Source of the DNA: Flagellimonas amoyensis
GTDB lineage: Bacteria; Bacteroidota; Bacteroidia; Flavobacteriales; Flavobacteriaceae
Direction of reading: 5' to 3'
Length of the DNA: 64,000 nucleotides
NCBI RefSeq assembly: GCF_003058265.1
Contig: NZ_QBUK01000001.1
Location: 310,001 to 374,000, forward strand
The notes beneath the pieces were generated by a model. It searched no databases, had not been told where the DNA came from, and saw only the letters and a program-made list of their open reading frames with translations. Position numbers and translations under genes: made by a program. Below are positions 23,664 to 32,764 of the stretch, in pieces; positions within the stretch are counted from its first letter, which is position 1, and each line of letters opens with the position of its first letter.

Positions 23664-24289
23664 CCCATATCCTCATCCTTTTTTTTGCCACATTTTCGGC
23701 AGCCTTCATGGCTACTGTGCCGCCGGGATTGCTCAATATGAATGCGGCCAAGATCAGTGTGGAAAAGGGGAAGGTCAATGGTGTCATCTTTAGCCTTGGG
23801 GTGTCCTCCATAATCATGGTGCAGGCCTACATCGCGGTCTTCATTTCCAAATTTTTATATAGGAATCCCGAGGTCATCGACATCCTCCTCAAAATAGCCA
23901 TTGCCATTTTTGCCTTTTTTGCGGTGTACTTTTTTATAGCGGCAAAGCGGAAGAAAACACAGAAGATCAAAAAAGTGAACCTGAGCAAGAAAAACAGTTT
24001 TTTCAAGGGAGTGCTCTTGGCCGCTGTCAACCTGCTCACCATTCCCTATTACAGCGGACTCAATGCCATGTGGAACGAAGCCGGATGGATCAAGTTCGAG
24101 GCCAAGGACATTACCACCTTTGTGGTGGCAGCCGGGGCCGGAACGTTCTCCGTGCTCTATCTCTACACCTTTTATTTTGATAAATTGGAGACCAAGACCA
24201 ACCGGTTTTCCAAAAACTCCAATTACATCCTGAGCGCACTTATGCTCTTGCTACTGGTGATTACCCTTATTCGGATTTTTTACCGTTGA
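23660..24289 (+). CDS. LysE/RhtB-type amino-acid exporter
   Basis: A 209-residue protein with about six transmembrane segments. The opening ILFFATFSAAFMATVPPGLLNMNAA contains the conserved PPGxxN motif of LysE/RhtB exporters. The middle contains a positively charged loop (AKRKKTQKIKKVNLSKKNS, about residues 94-112). The family exports lysine, arginine, homoserine or threonine. Translational coupling to trmB (ATGA overlap) and a 1-bp gap to the next gene suggest an operon, but no functional link is evident. Confidence 0.85.
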   Translation: MTHILILFFATFSAAFMATVPPGLLNMNAAKISVEKGKVNGVIFSLGVSSIIMVQAYIAVFISKFLYRNPEVIDILLKIAIAIFAFFAVYFFIAAKRKKTQKIKKVNLSKKNSFFKGVLLAAVNLLTIPYYSGLNAMWNEAGWIKFEAKDITTFVVAAGAGTFSVLYLYTFYFDKLETKTNRFSKNSNYILSALMLLLLVITLIRIFYR

Positions 24290-24290
24290 T

Positions 24291-24614
24291 ATGGAAGATG
24301 AAAATTTCTTTGACAAAGTATACGCGGTGGCAAGGGAAATTCCCTATGGGAAAGTTACTTCATATGGGGCCATTGCCAAATATCTTGGAGCGGCCCGTAG
24401 CGCCCGAATGGTGGGCTGGGCGATGAACAATTCATCGGCAAAGGAGGTGCCCGCACATAGGGTAGTGAACCGTGTGGGGGTACTTACAGGCAAACACCAT
24501 TTTGGAGGTACTAACTTGATGCAACAATTGCTCGAAAACGAGGGCATCAAGGTCAAGGACAACCAAATTGTGGATTTCCAAAAACATTTTTGGGACCCGG
24601 GGAAAGAGCTTTAA
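24291..24614 (+). CDS. Alkyltransferase-like (ATL) protein, Cys replaced by Ala
   Basis: This 107-residue protein corresponds only to the DNA-binding domain of O6-methylguanine-DNA methyltransferase. The family motif PCHRVV reads PAHRVV (Ala55 in place of the reactive Cys), while IPYGKVTSYGAIA and the recognition helix are kept. Such ATL proteins bind O6-alkylguanine without transferring the alkyl group and hand the lesion to nucleotide excision repair. The reading follows directly from the sequence; the repair role is established knowledge of the family. It is the last gene of the trmB operon; the convergent amidase overlaps its stop by 4 bp. Confidence 0.88.
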   Translation: MEDENFFDKVYAVAREIPYGKVTSYGAIAKYLGAARSARMVGWAMNNSSAKEVPAHRVVNRVGVLTGKHHFGGTNLMQQLLENEGIKVKDNQIVDFQKHFWDPGKEL

Positions 24615-26269
24615 AATCCGGGAGGGTGCATTTCATCAAACTCCGTATTCTCTTGAAAGGCCTTTGCCAATAGTAAAATGCTGGTTTCATCGTACAGATT
24701 GCCCACAAAGGTCATGCTGGTGGGATGGTTTTTTTTGTCCAGACCGGTAGGAATAGCGATCACGGGATGCCCCGTGAGGTTGGTGGCCAGCAATTGGTCG
24801 TTCCCGAACGAAGGCGAAATGAGCACATCGTAATTCTTCATCAATGCGTTCATTTCTTGAATCAATACCTGTCTTTGCCGATTGGCCTGCAGGTATTCCA
24901 CCGCCGGGATAAAGCGACTTTGGCGTAGTGAATTCGCCCGGGAACGCTGGTCCTGTTCCACCATCTCGTCCACTTTCCCCGAACGTACCAGCGCATCAAA
25001 AAAAGCTCCTGCCTCTGCCCTCAGGATAATGTCAAACCCACGATAGGGCATGGCTTCGGGCAATGTCACGGCCGTAGGTGTTATTCCCATGGTCTCTAAG
25101 ACTTCAAGAGCCTTTCTCAGGTTGTCGCCACTTTCCGTGGTGTCTTTTTCGATATCCGCTTTGAGATAGGCCACCTTCAAGCCGGTGATGTCTTTTTTCC
25201 AATCAATACCGAAAGGAAGATCGATGGTGGTCAGGTCTTTTTCGTCTTTCCCTTGAATGGCGGCAAATACAATGGCGCAATCCTCCGCGTTCCGTCCCAA
25301 TGGCCCAACCTTGTCCATGGACCAGCTCAAGCTCATCACCCCGTGTCGGCTCACCCTGCCATACGTAGGGCGCAGTCCGGTGACCCCATTTCTGCTGCTC
25401 GGCGAAGTAATAGATCCCAAGGTTTCGGTTCCGAGGGCAAAAGGCACCAGTCCCGCCGAAGTGGCCGATCCCGAACCTGCCGAAGAGCCGCTGGCCCCTT
25501 GGGTGGTGTCCCATGGGTTTTTGGTCTTGCCACCAAACCAAACATCGCCCCGGGCCAAGGCCCCCGAAACCAGCTTTGCAACCAATACGGCACCTGCTTC
25601 CTCAAGACGTTCGATCACGGTGGCGGTTTCATCGATTTCTTGATCTTTGTAGGGAGCGGCGCCCCAAGTGGTCGGATATCCGGCGACGGACATCAAATCT
25701 TTGGTGCCATAGGGGATGCCGTGCAAAATACCTCGATACCGTCCATTTTTTATCTCTTCGTCGGCACGTTTGGCCTGTGCCAATGCCAGACTATCGGTAA
25801 TGGTGATGCTACATTGCAGCATGGGTTGATATTTTTTCAATCGGGCCAAAAAGAATTGGGTGAGTTCGGTGGAGGTGATTTTTTGATGTTTGATGAGGGA
25901 TGCGAGCTGAGGAATGGTATAAAAGGCCAATAGATTATAAGGTTCTGGGATTTCCACAGAATCGGGAATTTCCCAAACCTGATGTTCCAATTGTTCGGGC
26001 ATTTCAAAGCCAAATGGAATAGGGTCAAAGCGAACGGCAGGAAAAACAGCATCGTCCAACGGATATTTTCGGAGCGAGTCAAACCCTTCGCGGTTCCTTT
26101 GCAAATAAGGATACAAAGTATCCCGTGCCTCTTTCGAAAATTGGATGCCAATGAGGCGTTCGGATCTCTTGACATCCCTTTTGGTAAATTCATGTTGTGA
26201 GGCGCAGGAAATCAAAAGAATCAAACCAAACGAGCAAAGGAAAGGAGGAATTTTGAGGTGGGTTGGCAT
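24611..26269 (-). CDS. Amidase-signature lipoprotein
   Basis: The 552-residue protein has a lipoprotein signal (LILLISC, lipid Cys22) and a full amidase-signature domain from about residue 100. The Lys of the catalytic triad lies in YGTKDLMSVAGYPTT, and the Ser-rich block is GASGSSAGSGSATSAGLVP. The family hydrolyses amides; this secreted branch, with a lipid anchor, is common in Bacteroidota and of unknown substrate. Residues 30-100 form an extra N-terminal domain. The gene is monocistronic, convergent with the ATL gene (4-bp overlap). Confidence 0.92.
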   Translation of the reverse strand: MPTHLKIPPFLCSFGLILLISCASQHEFTKRDVKRSERLIGIQFSKEARDTLYPYLQRNREGFDSLRKYPLDDAVFPAVRFDPIPFGFEMPEQLEHQVWEIPDSVEIPEPYNLLAFYTIPQLASLIKHQKITSTELTQFFLARLKKYQPMLQCSITITDSLALAQAKRADEEIKNGRYRGILHGIPYGTKDLMSVAGYPTTWGAAPYKDQEIDETATVIERLEEAGAVLVAKLVSGALARGDVWFGGKTKNPWDTTQGASGSSAGSGSATSAGLVPFALGTETLGSITSPSSRNGVTGLRPTYGRVSRHGVMSLSWSMDKVGPLGRNAEDCAIVFAAIQGKDEKDLTTIDLPFGIDWKKDITGLKVAYLKADIEKDTTESGDNLRKALEVLETMGITPTAVTLPEAMPYRGFDIILRAEAGAFFDALVRSGKVDEMVEQDQRSRANSLRQSRFIPAVEYLQANRQRQVLIQEMNALMKNYDVLISPSFGNDQLLATNLTGHPVIAIPTGLDKKNHPTSMTFVGNLYDETSILLLAKAFQENTEFDEMHPPGF

Positions 26270-26485
26270 GTGTGGTCGGTTATAGGCATGTTCAATAGCC
26301 TAAGCTACATTTTTTTCAAAAAAAAGAGAGGGGGAGCAGTATATTTCTACAGATTCTTCAAGTATGAAAACCAATAAAAGGCTGAAAAACATGCTAAAAT
26401 GGGACAAATCATCACACTATAGAGGCAAGTTGTTCTACCATATTGAAATTCAATGGACCAACTTCTAAATCTAAGCGCAACACCG

Positions 26486-26493
26486 TATCTTTG
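26486..26493 (+). promoter_or_regulatory. Candidate promoter box for the mrp-nifU run
   Basis: TATCTTTG fits TAnnTTTG, 43 bp before the preferred ATG at 26537. The rest of the 267-bp gap 26270-26536 shows only AT-rich sequence with nothing else I recognise. Confidence 0.5.
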
Positions 26494-26536
26494 TAATTTA
26501 GAATCAGTACAAACGACTGCATATAAAATTCGGACA

Positions 26537-27676
26537 ATGAAGTTGAAAAAAGCAGATATCCTCAAGGCATTGGAAAAAATTTCTGCGCCTGGAGATGGTC
26601 AAAATATAGTGGAGAGTGGTGCAATCACAAACATTCAAGTGTTTGGGGATGAAGTAGAAGTGGATGTTACCATAAAAAACCCTAGTCTTCAGGCCAAAAA
26701 GAAGACCGAGGTGGAAATCTTGAAGTGCATCCATCGAGAGGTCTATGAAAAGGCCAAGATCAAGGTCAACCTAAAGGTTGATGCCCCAGCCACACCCAAG
26801 GTCAACCAAATCAAGGGGAACCCCATTCCGGGCATACAGAACATCGTGGCCGTGGCCTCAGGAAAAGGGGGTGTGGGAAAATCGACCATTACCGCCAATT
26901 TGGCTGTTACCTTGGCCAAGATGGGCTTTAAGGTGGGGCTTTTGGACACGGATATCTACGGACCTTCCATGCCCATTATGTTCGATGTGGCCAATGAGAA
27001 GCCCTTGTCCATCAATGTGGATGGCAAGGCAAAGATGAAGCCCATTGAAAACTATGGGGTGAAGCTCCTTTCCATCGGATTTTTTACCCAGCCCAACCAG
27101 GCCGTGATCTGGCGTGGACCCATGGCCGCCAAGGCCCTCAACCAGATGATCTTTGATGCCCATTGGGGTGAATTGGACTTTTTGTTGCTGGATCTGCCCC
27201 CTGGAACCGGGGACATCCATTTGAGCATTATGCAGTCCTTGCCCGTGACAGGCGCCGTTGTGGTCAGCACCCCGCAGGAAATTGCCTTGGCCGATGCCCG
27301 AAAAGGCGTTGCCATGTTCCAGCAGGAAGCCATTAGCGTACCGGTTTTGGGTATCGTGGAAAATATGGCCTACTTTACCCCGGCCGAACTTCCTGACCAT
27401 AAATACCATATCTTTGGACAAAACGGTGCCAAAAATCTGGCGGAAGACCTCGATGTGCCCTTTTTGGGAGAGATTCCGTTGGTGCAGGGCATCAGGGAAG
27501 CAGGTGATGTGGGAAGACCGGCGGCACTGCAGACAGCTACCCCTACCGAGGAAGCTTTTGAGGAACTGACTAGAAACGTGGTACAGGAATTGGTGAGACG
27601 AAACACCGATCTCCCTCCCACCGAAGCAATAAAGATTACAACAATGGCCGGTTGTGCCGCCGTTAAAAAGAAATGA
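26537..27676 (+). CDS. Mrp/NBP35-type P-loop Fe-S carrier
   Basis: The 379-residue protein has an N-terminal MIP18/DUF59 domain (residues 1-85) and an ATPase domain. Walker A is GKGGVGKST at residues 109-117, and the switch region DTDIYGPSMP and DLPPGTGDIH follow. The family loads Fe-S clusters onto target proteins in the cytoplasm. The CxxC usual in many Mrp proteins is not present: the region after ENMAYFTPAELPDHKYHIFG has no cysteine pair, and a lone Cys is at the extreme C-terminus (MAGCAAVK). The frame is open to 26453, but the ATG at 26537 starts the conserved part and follows a promoter box. The NifU-like gene overlaps its stop by 4 bp. Confidence 0.93.
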   Translation: MKLKKADILKALEKISAPGDGQNIVESGAITNIQVFGDEVEVDVTIKNPSLQAKKKTEVEILKCIHREVYEKAKIKVNLKVDAPATPKVNQIKGNPIPGIQNIVAVASGKGGVGKSTITANLAVTLAKMGFKVGLLDTDIYGPSMPIMFDVANEKPLSINVDGKAKMKPIENYGVKLLSIGFFTQPNQAVIWRGPMAAKALNQMIFDAHWGELDFLLLDLPPGTGDIHLSIMQSLPVTGAVVVSTPQEIALADARKGVAMFQQEAISVPVLGIVENMAYFTPAELPDHKYHIFGQNGAKNLAEDLDVPFLGEIPLVQGIREAGDVGRPAALQTATPTEEAFEELTRNVVQELVRRNTDLPPTEAIKITTMAGCAAVKKK

Positions 27677-27918
27677 GCATGACATCAGAAGAAATAAAAA
27701 GCAATGTTGAAAAGGCCTTACAGGAAATACGTCCCTTTCTCCAAAGTGATGGGGGCGATATCACCTTGGTCTCGATAGACAATGACAATTCCGTAAAAGT
27801 TAGATTGGAGGGCAATTGCATAGGCTGTAGCGTCAACCAGATGACCCTGAAGAGCGGTGTGGAGATGACCATTAAGAAATATGCGCCCCAAATTGAGGAA
27901 GTCATCAATTTGAGCTAA
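27673..27918 (+). CDS. NifU-like C-terminal-domain protein (Nfu type)
   Basis: An 81-residue stand-alone NifU C-terminal domain. The CxxC in NCIGCSVNQMTLKSGVE (about residues 49-65) binds or transfers a cluster. IRPFLQSDGGDITLVSI is the other family hallmark. Such proteins act as Fe-S carriers. Its ATG overlaps the mrp TGA (ATGA), so the two are made together and probably work in one Fe-S delivery route. A second Met at 27679 is an alternative start. Confidence 0.95.
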   Translation: MSMTSEEIKSNVEKALQEIRPFLQSDGGDITLVSIDNDNSVKVRLEGNCIGCSVNQMTLKSGVEMTIKKYAPQIEEVINLS

Positions 27919-27983
27919 CTGATAAAAGTCATTCGCCTTTCCTTGGGCAAGCAGTAAGTTGCATGCCACAAAATCCATTGCAC

Positions 27984-29042
27984 ATGATCAAGACCGACAT
28001 ATTGATAATCGGAGCAGGGCCTACGGGTCTTTTTGCCGTTTTTGAAGCAGGCCTGCTCCAATTGAAATGCCACCTGATAGACGCATTGCCCCAAGCCGGT
28101 GGACAATGTTCCGAAATCTATCCGAAAAAGCCCATTTATGATATTCCGGGCTTCCCTGAAGTATTGGCGGGGGAGCTGGTGGACAATCTTATGGAGCAGA
28201 TAAGACCCTTTCAGCCCGGTTTTACCCTGGGAGAACGGGCAGAGACCATTCAAAAGTTGGACGATGGCAGCTTTGTGGTCACCACCAACAAAGGGACCAA
28301 GCACCACGCCCCCGTAGTTGCCATTGCTGGTGGTCTGGGCAGTTTTGAACCCAGAAAACCTTTGTTGGACAACCTAGCCCAATATGAGGACAACGGTGTG
28401 GCCTATATGATCAAGGAACCTGAGGTGTATCGCAATAAAAAAGTATTGATTGCCGGGGGAGGAGATTCGGCCTTGGACTGGTCCATTTTCTTGGCGGATG
28501 TGGCCGAAGAAGTCACTTTGGTACACCGCAGGAACGAGTTCAGGGGAGCCTTAGACTCTGTGGAAAAAGTACAACACCTCAAAGATCAGGGAAAAATCAA
28601 ACTGATGACCCCTTCCGAGGTCGTGTCCCTCCATGGCGAGGACACATTGGAGAAGGTCACCGTCAGGAATACCGATACCGATGAAGATACGGAGGTCGCA
28701 GTGGATCATTTTATCCCCTTGTTCGGCCTTTCGCCCAAATTGGGACCGATTGGGAATTGGGGATTGGAAATCGAAAAAAACGCCATCAAGGTGGACAATG
28801 CGCTGGACTACCAGACCAATATCCCCGGCATCTATGCCATCGGGGATGTGAATACCTATCCCGGAAAATTGAAACTGATCCTTTGTGGTTTCCACGAAGC
28901 AACATTGATGTGCCAAAGTGCATACCAGCGCATCCACCCCGATAAAAAGTATGTGATGAAATATACCACGGTCGGGGGCGTTACAGGATTTGATGGCAGT
29001 AAAAAAGAAGCGCCTAAGGCAGTTGTCAAGGCAATAGATTAA
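27984..29042 (+). CDS. Ferredoxin/flavodoxin--NADP+ reductase (thioredoxin reductase-like)
   Basis: The 352-residue flavoprotein has FAD-binding ILIIGAGPTGLFAVFEAG at the N-terminus and NADP-binding IAGGGDSALDWSIFLADVA about residue 160, as in the YumC/TrxR-like FNR class. The active-site CxxC of thioredoxin reductase is absent. It reduces ferredoxin with NADPH. ATG at 27984 begins directly with the conserved MIKTDILIIG segment; an upstream in-frame ATG at 27963 is possible. A 2Fe-2S ferredoxin gene follows 56 bp later, and Mrp and Nfu genes precede it, so the run makes an Fe-S/redox group. Confidence 0.93.
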   Translation: MIKTDILIIGAGPTGLFAVFEAGLLQLKCHLIDALPQAGGQCSEIYPKKPIYDIPGFPEVLAGELVDNLMEQIRPFQPGFTLGERAETIQKLDDGSFVVTTNKGTKHHAPVVAIAGGLGSFEPRKPLLDNLAQYEDNGVAYMIKEPEVYRNKKVLIAGGGDSALDWSIFLADVAEEVTLVHRRNEFRGALDSVEKVQHLKDQGKIKLMTPSEVVSLHGEDTLEKVTVRNTDTDEDTEVAVDHFIPLFGLSPKLGPIGNWGLEIEKNAIKVDNALDYQTNIPGIYAIGDVNTYPGKLKLILCGFHEATLMCQSAYQRIHPDKKYVMKYTTVGGVTGFDGSKKEAPKAVVKAID

Positions 29043-29059
29043 ATATTTCGTAAAATTTT

Positions 29060-29089
29060 CCCCTTGAGGGGGCTTTAGGGGTGTCCCCT
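29060..29089. repeat. Two small adjacent hairpins between reductase and ferredoxin genes
   Basis: CCCC/GGGG (29060-29063 and 29068-29071) and AGGGG/CCCCT (29077-29081 and 29085-29089) make two short GC stems, without a T tract. They could attenuate transcription or be an intergenic repeat unit of the type common in flavobacteria. Weak evidence. Confidence 0.4.
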
Positions 29090-29098
29090 ATAAAGATT

Positions 29099-29431
29099 AT
29101 GAGTGACATAAAATTAAAAATAACCGACCGTGATGGCGTTCTGCACGAGGTAGATGCCCCAACAGATATGAACATGAACCTCATGGAGGTGGTTCGATCC
29201 TACGAACTGGCCCCGGAGGGTACCATAGGCATCTGCGGAGGGATGGCCATGTGCGCCTCTTGCCAATGTTATGTGCTTTCGGACCATCAGCTCCCTGAAA
29301 AATCCGACGATGAGGACGCCATGTTGGCCGAAGCCTTCTTTGTAAAGGACAACAGCCGATTGGGCTGCCAACTGCACATTACCGAAGACCTCGACGGTCT
29401 GGAAGTGGAGCTGGCCCCTGCCGAGGATTGA
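29099..29431 (+). CDS. 2Fe-2S ferredoxin (adrenodoxin-type)
   Basis: The 110-residue product has the cluster-binding spacing C-x5-C-x2-C (CGGMAMCASC, about residues 44-53) and a fourth Cys in LGCQL near residue 90. Opening DRDGVLHEVDAPTDMNMNLMEVV is the usual ferredoxin fold. It accepts electrons, probably from the adjacent ferredoxin-NADP reductase. The open frame extends to 29081, but the ATG at 29099 begins the family alignment. Both genes are on one strand with a 56-bp gap containing two hairpins. Confidence 0.94.
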   Translation: MSDIKLKITDRDGVLHEVDAPTDMNMNLMEVVRSYELAPEGTIGICGGMAMCASCQCYVLSDHQLPEKSDDEDAMLAEAFFVKDNSRLGCQLHITEDLDGLEVELAPAED

Positions 29432-29511
29432 TCCAAGGAAGCCATCGATCAAATCCAAGAGCGGACAAAGCAACAAAATCCTATCTTTAGTCTTTCTTGC
29501 TGAACAAGTTT

Positions 29512-30549
29512 ATGGGAAGGACATTACTTTTCTGTGCTTTGTTGTGGTTCTCGGGATTTTGCTGGGGACAGGACCAGTACCCACAATTGACCGAGATTGT
29601 TACGGACAATGCCAACATTTTCACTTCACAAGAACTACAAGACCTTCGGGCAAAGCTGACCCAGTTTGAGGACGAGACCACCAACCAATTGGTAGTATTG
29701 ACCATCAATGATCTGGGTTACGAGACCATCGAGCAATATGCCAATGGCGTTTTCAACCAGAATAAATTAGGGCAAGAGGATAAGGATAATGGCATTCTCA
29801 TCCTTTTTTCAAAAAACGATAGGGAAGTTCGTATTGAGGTGGGCTATGGACTGGAATCCTACATCACGGATGCCGTGGCCTCACGCATCATCCGCAATAT
29901 CATGATCCCCAATTTTAAGGAAGAAGCCTATTTTGCAGGGATTGATGGTGCCACGGGACAGATCATCGAGTTCCTCAAAAACCCCGAAGCCTTGGCCGAA
30001 TTCAACAGGGAAATTGAGGCGGAAGGCGAAATGCCTTGGTGGGGCTACCTGTTGTTCACTCTTTTCTTATCCATTTTTATTGCTGCCGGGATATTCGTTT
30101 TCTACAAGGGTTATTCGGGTCTAGTGGAAATGTTCAGGGGGATCATGGTGGGGAAACTGGGCCTTGTGCCGGGTTTGTTCATGATTTTCTCCGCACTGTT
30201 CATGGTCGGGTTTGGGTTGGTCTTTATTTTGATGCCCCTGTTTTTTCTGAGTATGATTTATGGCTTCAATTTGGATTTTGAGGCCTTGGTCGAGGACATT
30301 GGCTGGGTCTATTATGTTTTTGGCGGCTTTTTTTTGCTGACAATCCTTTTGGCCGTGGTGAAGATTTTGGTGAAGGGCAAGGAAGATTTCAAGCTTTCTT
30401 GGTTCAAATCGGATAAAACGTATGTGGGCAAGACCTTTTCGTCATCGGGCAGCCATTCGTTTGGATCTAGTAGTTCCGGGGGAAGTTCCAGTAGTTTCTC
30501 TGGTGGCGGTGGCAGCTCTGGTGGGGGTGGCGCCAGTGGAAGTTGGTAG
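29512..30549 (+). CDS. TPM-domain (YgcG-like) membrane protein
   Basis: A 345-residue protein with a signal peptide (ALLWFSGFCWGQ), a TPM (TLP18.3/Psb32/MOLO-1) domain (about residues 30-155; LTEIVTDNANIFTSQEL and EVRIEVGYGLESYITDA), three hydrophobic segments (about 185-205, 220-250 and 275-295), and a Gly/Ser-rich tail ending GGGGASGSW. The TPM fold has phosphatase-like activity in plants but unclear roles in bacteria. The tail composition is common in YgcG relatives. TTG at 29497 is in frame but the ATG at 29512 starts the signal peptide. Located between ferredoxin and a penicillin acylase gene. Confidence 0.9.
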   Translation: MGRTLLFCALLWFSGFCWGQDQYPQLTEIVTDNANIFTSQELQDLRAKLTQFEDETTNQLVVLTINDLGYETIEQYANGVFNQNKLGQEDKDNGILILFSKNDREVRIEVGYGLESYITDAVASRIIRNIMIPNFKEEAYFAGIDGATGQIIEFLKNPEALAEFNREIEAEGEMPWWGYLLFTLFLSIFIAAGIFVFYKGYSGLVEMFRGIMVGKLGLVPGLFMIFSALFMVGFGLVFILMPLFFLSMIYGFNLDFEALVEDIGWVYYVFGGFFLLTILLAVVKILVKGKEDFKLSWFKSDKTYVGKTFSSSGSHSFGSSSSGGSSSSFSGGGGSSGGGGASGSW

Positions 30550-30601
30550 GGAAGGAGAATTCCCGTATTTTCATGGAGATAAAAACCAAACCACACTCCA
30601 A

Positions 30602-32764
30602 ATGAGGACATTTCTTGTTGCCATTCTTTTCGCCTTTTTTTCTTGCACGGAAAAAACGCAGACCGAAGTTGAAGAATGGGAGGCCCAAGCCGCGAACATC
30701 ACTATCATCCGAGACGATTTTGGAGTGCCCCACATTTATGGAAAAACCGATGCAGATGCCGTTTTTGGATTGCTGTATGCCCAATGTGAGGATGATTTTA
30801 ACCGCGTGGAGCAAAATTATATCTGGGCCACGGGCCGATTGGCCGAAGTGGAAGGCGAAGAGGCTTTGTACAGTGATTTGCGGGCCAAACTTTTCATGAC
30901 AGAGGAGGAGGCCAAGGCCAATTATGAAAAAAGCCCCGAATGGTTGAAAAAACTCTGCGATGCCTTTGCCGATGGCGTTAACTATTATCTCCACACCCAT
31001 CCGGAAGTGAAACCCAAACTTTTGACGCGTTTCGAGCCTTGGATGCCTATGTATTTCAGCGAGGGATCTATTGGAGGTGACATTGAACGCATTTCCACCC
31101 GAAAAATCCAAAGCTTTTACGAAAGTGGGATGGAAATCCCTAAGATGGAATTGCTCCAACAGAAAAAGGAAGAGGAAATGGCCGAGCCCCAAGGTTCAAA
31201 CGGCATTGCCATTTCAGGCGATTTGACCCAATCCGGGAATGCGATGTTGCTCATCAACCCACATACTTCTTTCTATTTTCGGGGGGAAGTGCATGTGGTG
31301 AGTGAGGAAGGTCTGAACGCCTACGGTGCCGTCACATGGGGGCAGTTTTTTGTATATCAGGGATTCAATGAGAAAACGGGCTGGATGCATACATCGACCT
31401 ATACTGATGTGATGGACGAGTTCAAGGAGACCATTCTAAAGAATGAGGGCAAGCTTTTCTACCGATATGGAGAGGAACTGCGCCCGGTGGATTCCAGTCA
31501 AGTGACCTTGACCTATAAAGATGGGGACAGTTTGAAGGAGAGGACTTTTCCCGTGTACCGCACCCATCACGGCCCGATCACCCATCAGGTGGGAGGGCAA
31601 TGGACCGCATCGGCCATGATGTGGGAGCCGGTAAAGGCTTTGGAGCAATCCTATATCCGTACCAAACAGGAGGGGTATGATGGTTTTCGAAAAATGATGG
31701 ACATCCGAACCAATTCATCAAACAACACGGTTTATGCAGATGCTGAGGGCAACATCGCCTATTTCCATGGAAACTTTATCCCGAAACGCGATACCATTTA
31801 TGATTATACGGAGCCTGTGGATGGCAGTGATCCCAAAACCGATTGGAAGGGACTGCACAAGGTGGACGAGAACATTCTGGTGCTGAACCCCAAAAATGGA
31901 TGGATACAGAACTGCAATTCGACCCCATACACTTCGGCCTTGGAATACAGCCCCAAAAGGGAGGATTACCCTAACTACATGTCCAGGGACCAAGAAAATT
32001 TCAGGGGCGTCCATGCCATTGCATTGTTGACCGGGCGTAGCGGTTATACCTTGGACAGCCTCATCCAATTGGCGCACGATCCGTATTTGCCCGCTTTTGA
32101 AGCATTGGTTCCCGGTCTGGTGCGTGCGTATGATGCCCAACCAAAACCAGAACTGAAAGAAGCCATGGAGATGATGCGGAATTGGGACTTTACCACTTCC
32201 AAGGAATCGGTGGCCATGACCTTGGCCCATTATTATGGAACAATGAGCTATTCCAAAGCGGTGCGGCCCGAAGGTCTTTCAGGTATGGAACTTGTGGAAT
32301 ATTGGGGCACAGCTTCCCCAAATTCGGAAAAATTGGACTTGTTTCAAGAAACTTTGGATGGGCTTACCCGTGATTTCGGTACTTGGAAAATGCCTTGGGG
32401 CGAAGTGAACCGCTACCAAAGGTTGAACGGGGACATCTATCAACCCTTTGATGATACCAAACCCAGTATTCCCATTGGTTTTGCAAGCGGCACTTGGGGT
32501 GCATTGGCGGCCTATGGCGCGCGGTACGACAACGATACCAAGAAAATTTACGGTACACGGGGCAACAGTTTTGTGGCCGTAGTGGAATTTGGGGAAAAGG
32601 TCATGGCCAAGACCATGCTTGCCGGGGGGCAGAGTGGAGATCCCGATTCACCCCATTTCAATGATCAGGCACAACGCTATGCCGATATCGAGTTCAAAGA
32701 TGCGGCATATTATAAGGAAGATGTTTTGGAACGGGCCGAACGGACGTACAGACCCGGACAGTGA
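30602..32764 (+). CDS. Penicillin acylase family lipoprotein
   Basis: The 720-residue protein is a lipoprotein (FAFFSC, lipid Cys15) with the Ntn-hydrolase penicillin acylase fold. ITIIRDDFGVPHIYGKT is the alpha-subunit start; the beta-subunit nucleophile is the Ser of PQGSNGIAISG near residue 200, where the precursor cleaves itself. NPHTSF and the NxxY-like INPH motifs also match. The family removes acyl chains from amides, such as penicillins or acyl-homoserine lactones; the substrate is not apparent. The ATG at 30602 is chosen because the signal peptide begins there; an in-frame extension overlaps the preceding gene. Its stop abuts the convergent stop of the next gene with no spacing. Confidence 0.92.
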   Translation: MRTFLVAILFAFFSCTEKTQTEVEEWEAQAANITIIRDDFGVPHIYGKTDADAVFGLLYAQCEDDFNRVEQNYIWATGRLAEVEGEEALYSDLRAKLFMTEEEAKANYEKSPEWLKKLCDAFADGVNYYLHTHPEVKPKLLTRFEPWMPMYFSEGSIGGDIERISTRKIQSFYESGMEIPKMELLQQKKEEEMAEPQGSNGIAISGDLTQSGNAMLLINPHTSFYFRGEVHVVSEEGLNAYGAVTWGQFFVYQGFNEKTGWMHTSTYTDVMDEFKETILKNEGKLFYRYGEELRPVDSSQVTLTYKDGDSLKERTFPVYRTHHGPITHQVGGQWTASAMMWEPVKALEQSYIRTKQEGYDGFRKMMDIRTNSSNNTVYADAEGNIAYFHGNFIPKRDTIYDYTEPVDGSDPKTDWKGLHKVDENILVLNPKNGWIQNCNSTPYTSALEYSPKREDYPNYMSRDQENFRGVHAIALLTGRSGYTLDSLIQLAHDPYLPAFEALVPGLVRAYDAQPKPELKEAMEMMRNWDFTTSKESVAMTLAHYYGTMSYSKAVRPEGLSGMELVEYWGTASPNSEKLDLFQETLDGLTRDFGTWKMPWGEVNRYQRLNGDIYQPFDDTKPSIPIGFASGTWGALAAYGARYDNDTKKIYGTRGNSFVAVVEFGEKVMAKTMLAGGQSGDPDSPHFNDQAQRYADIEFKDAAYYKEDVLERAERTYRPGQ

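Noticed and set aside
30422..30601. Upstream extension of the penicillin acylase gene
   Set aside because: It overlaps the preceding gene in another frame and does not begin with a signal peptide, whereas the ATG at 30602 does.
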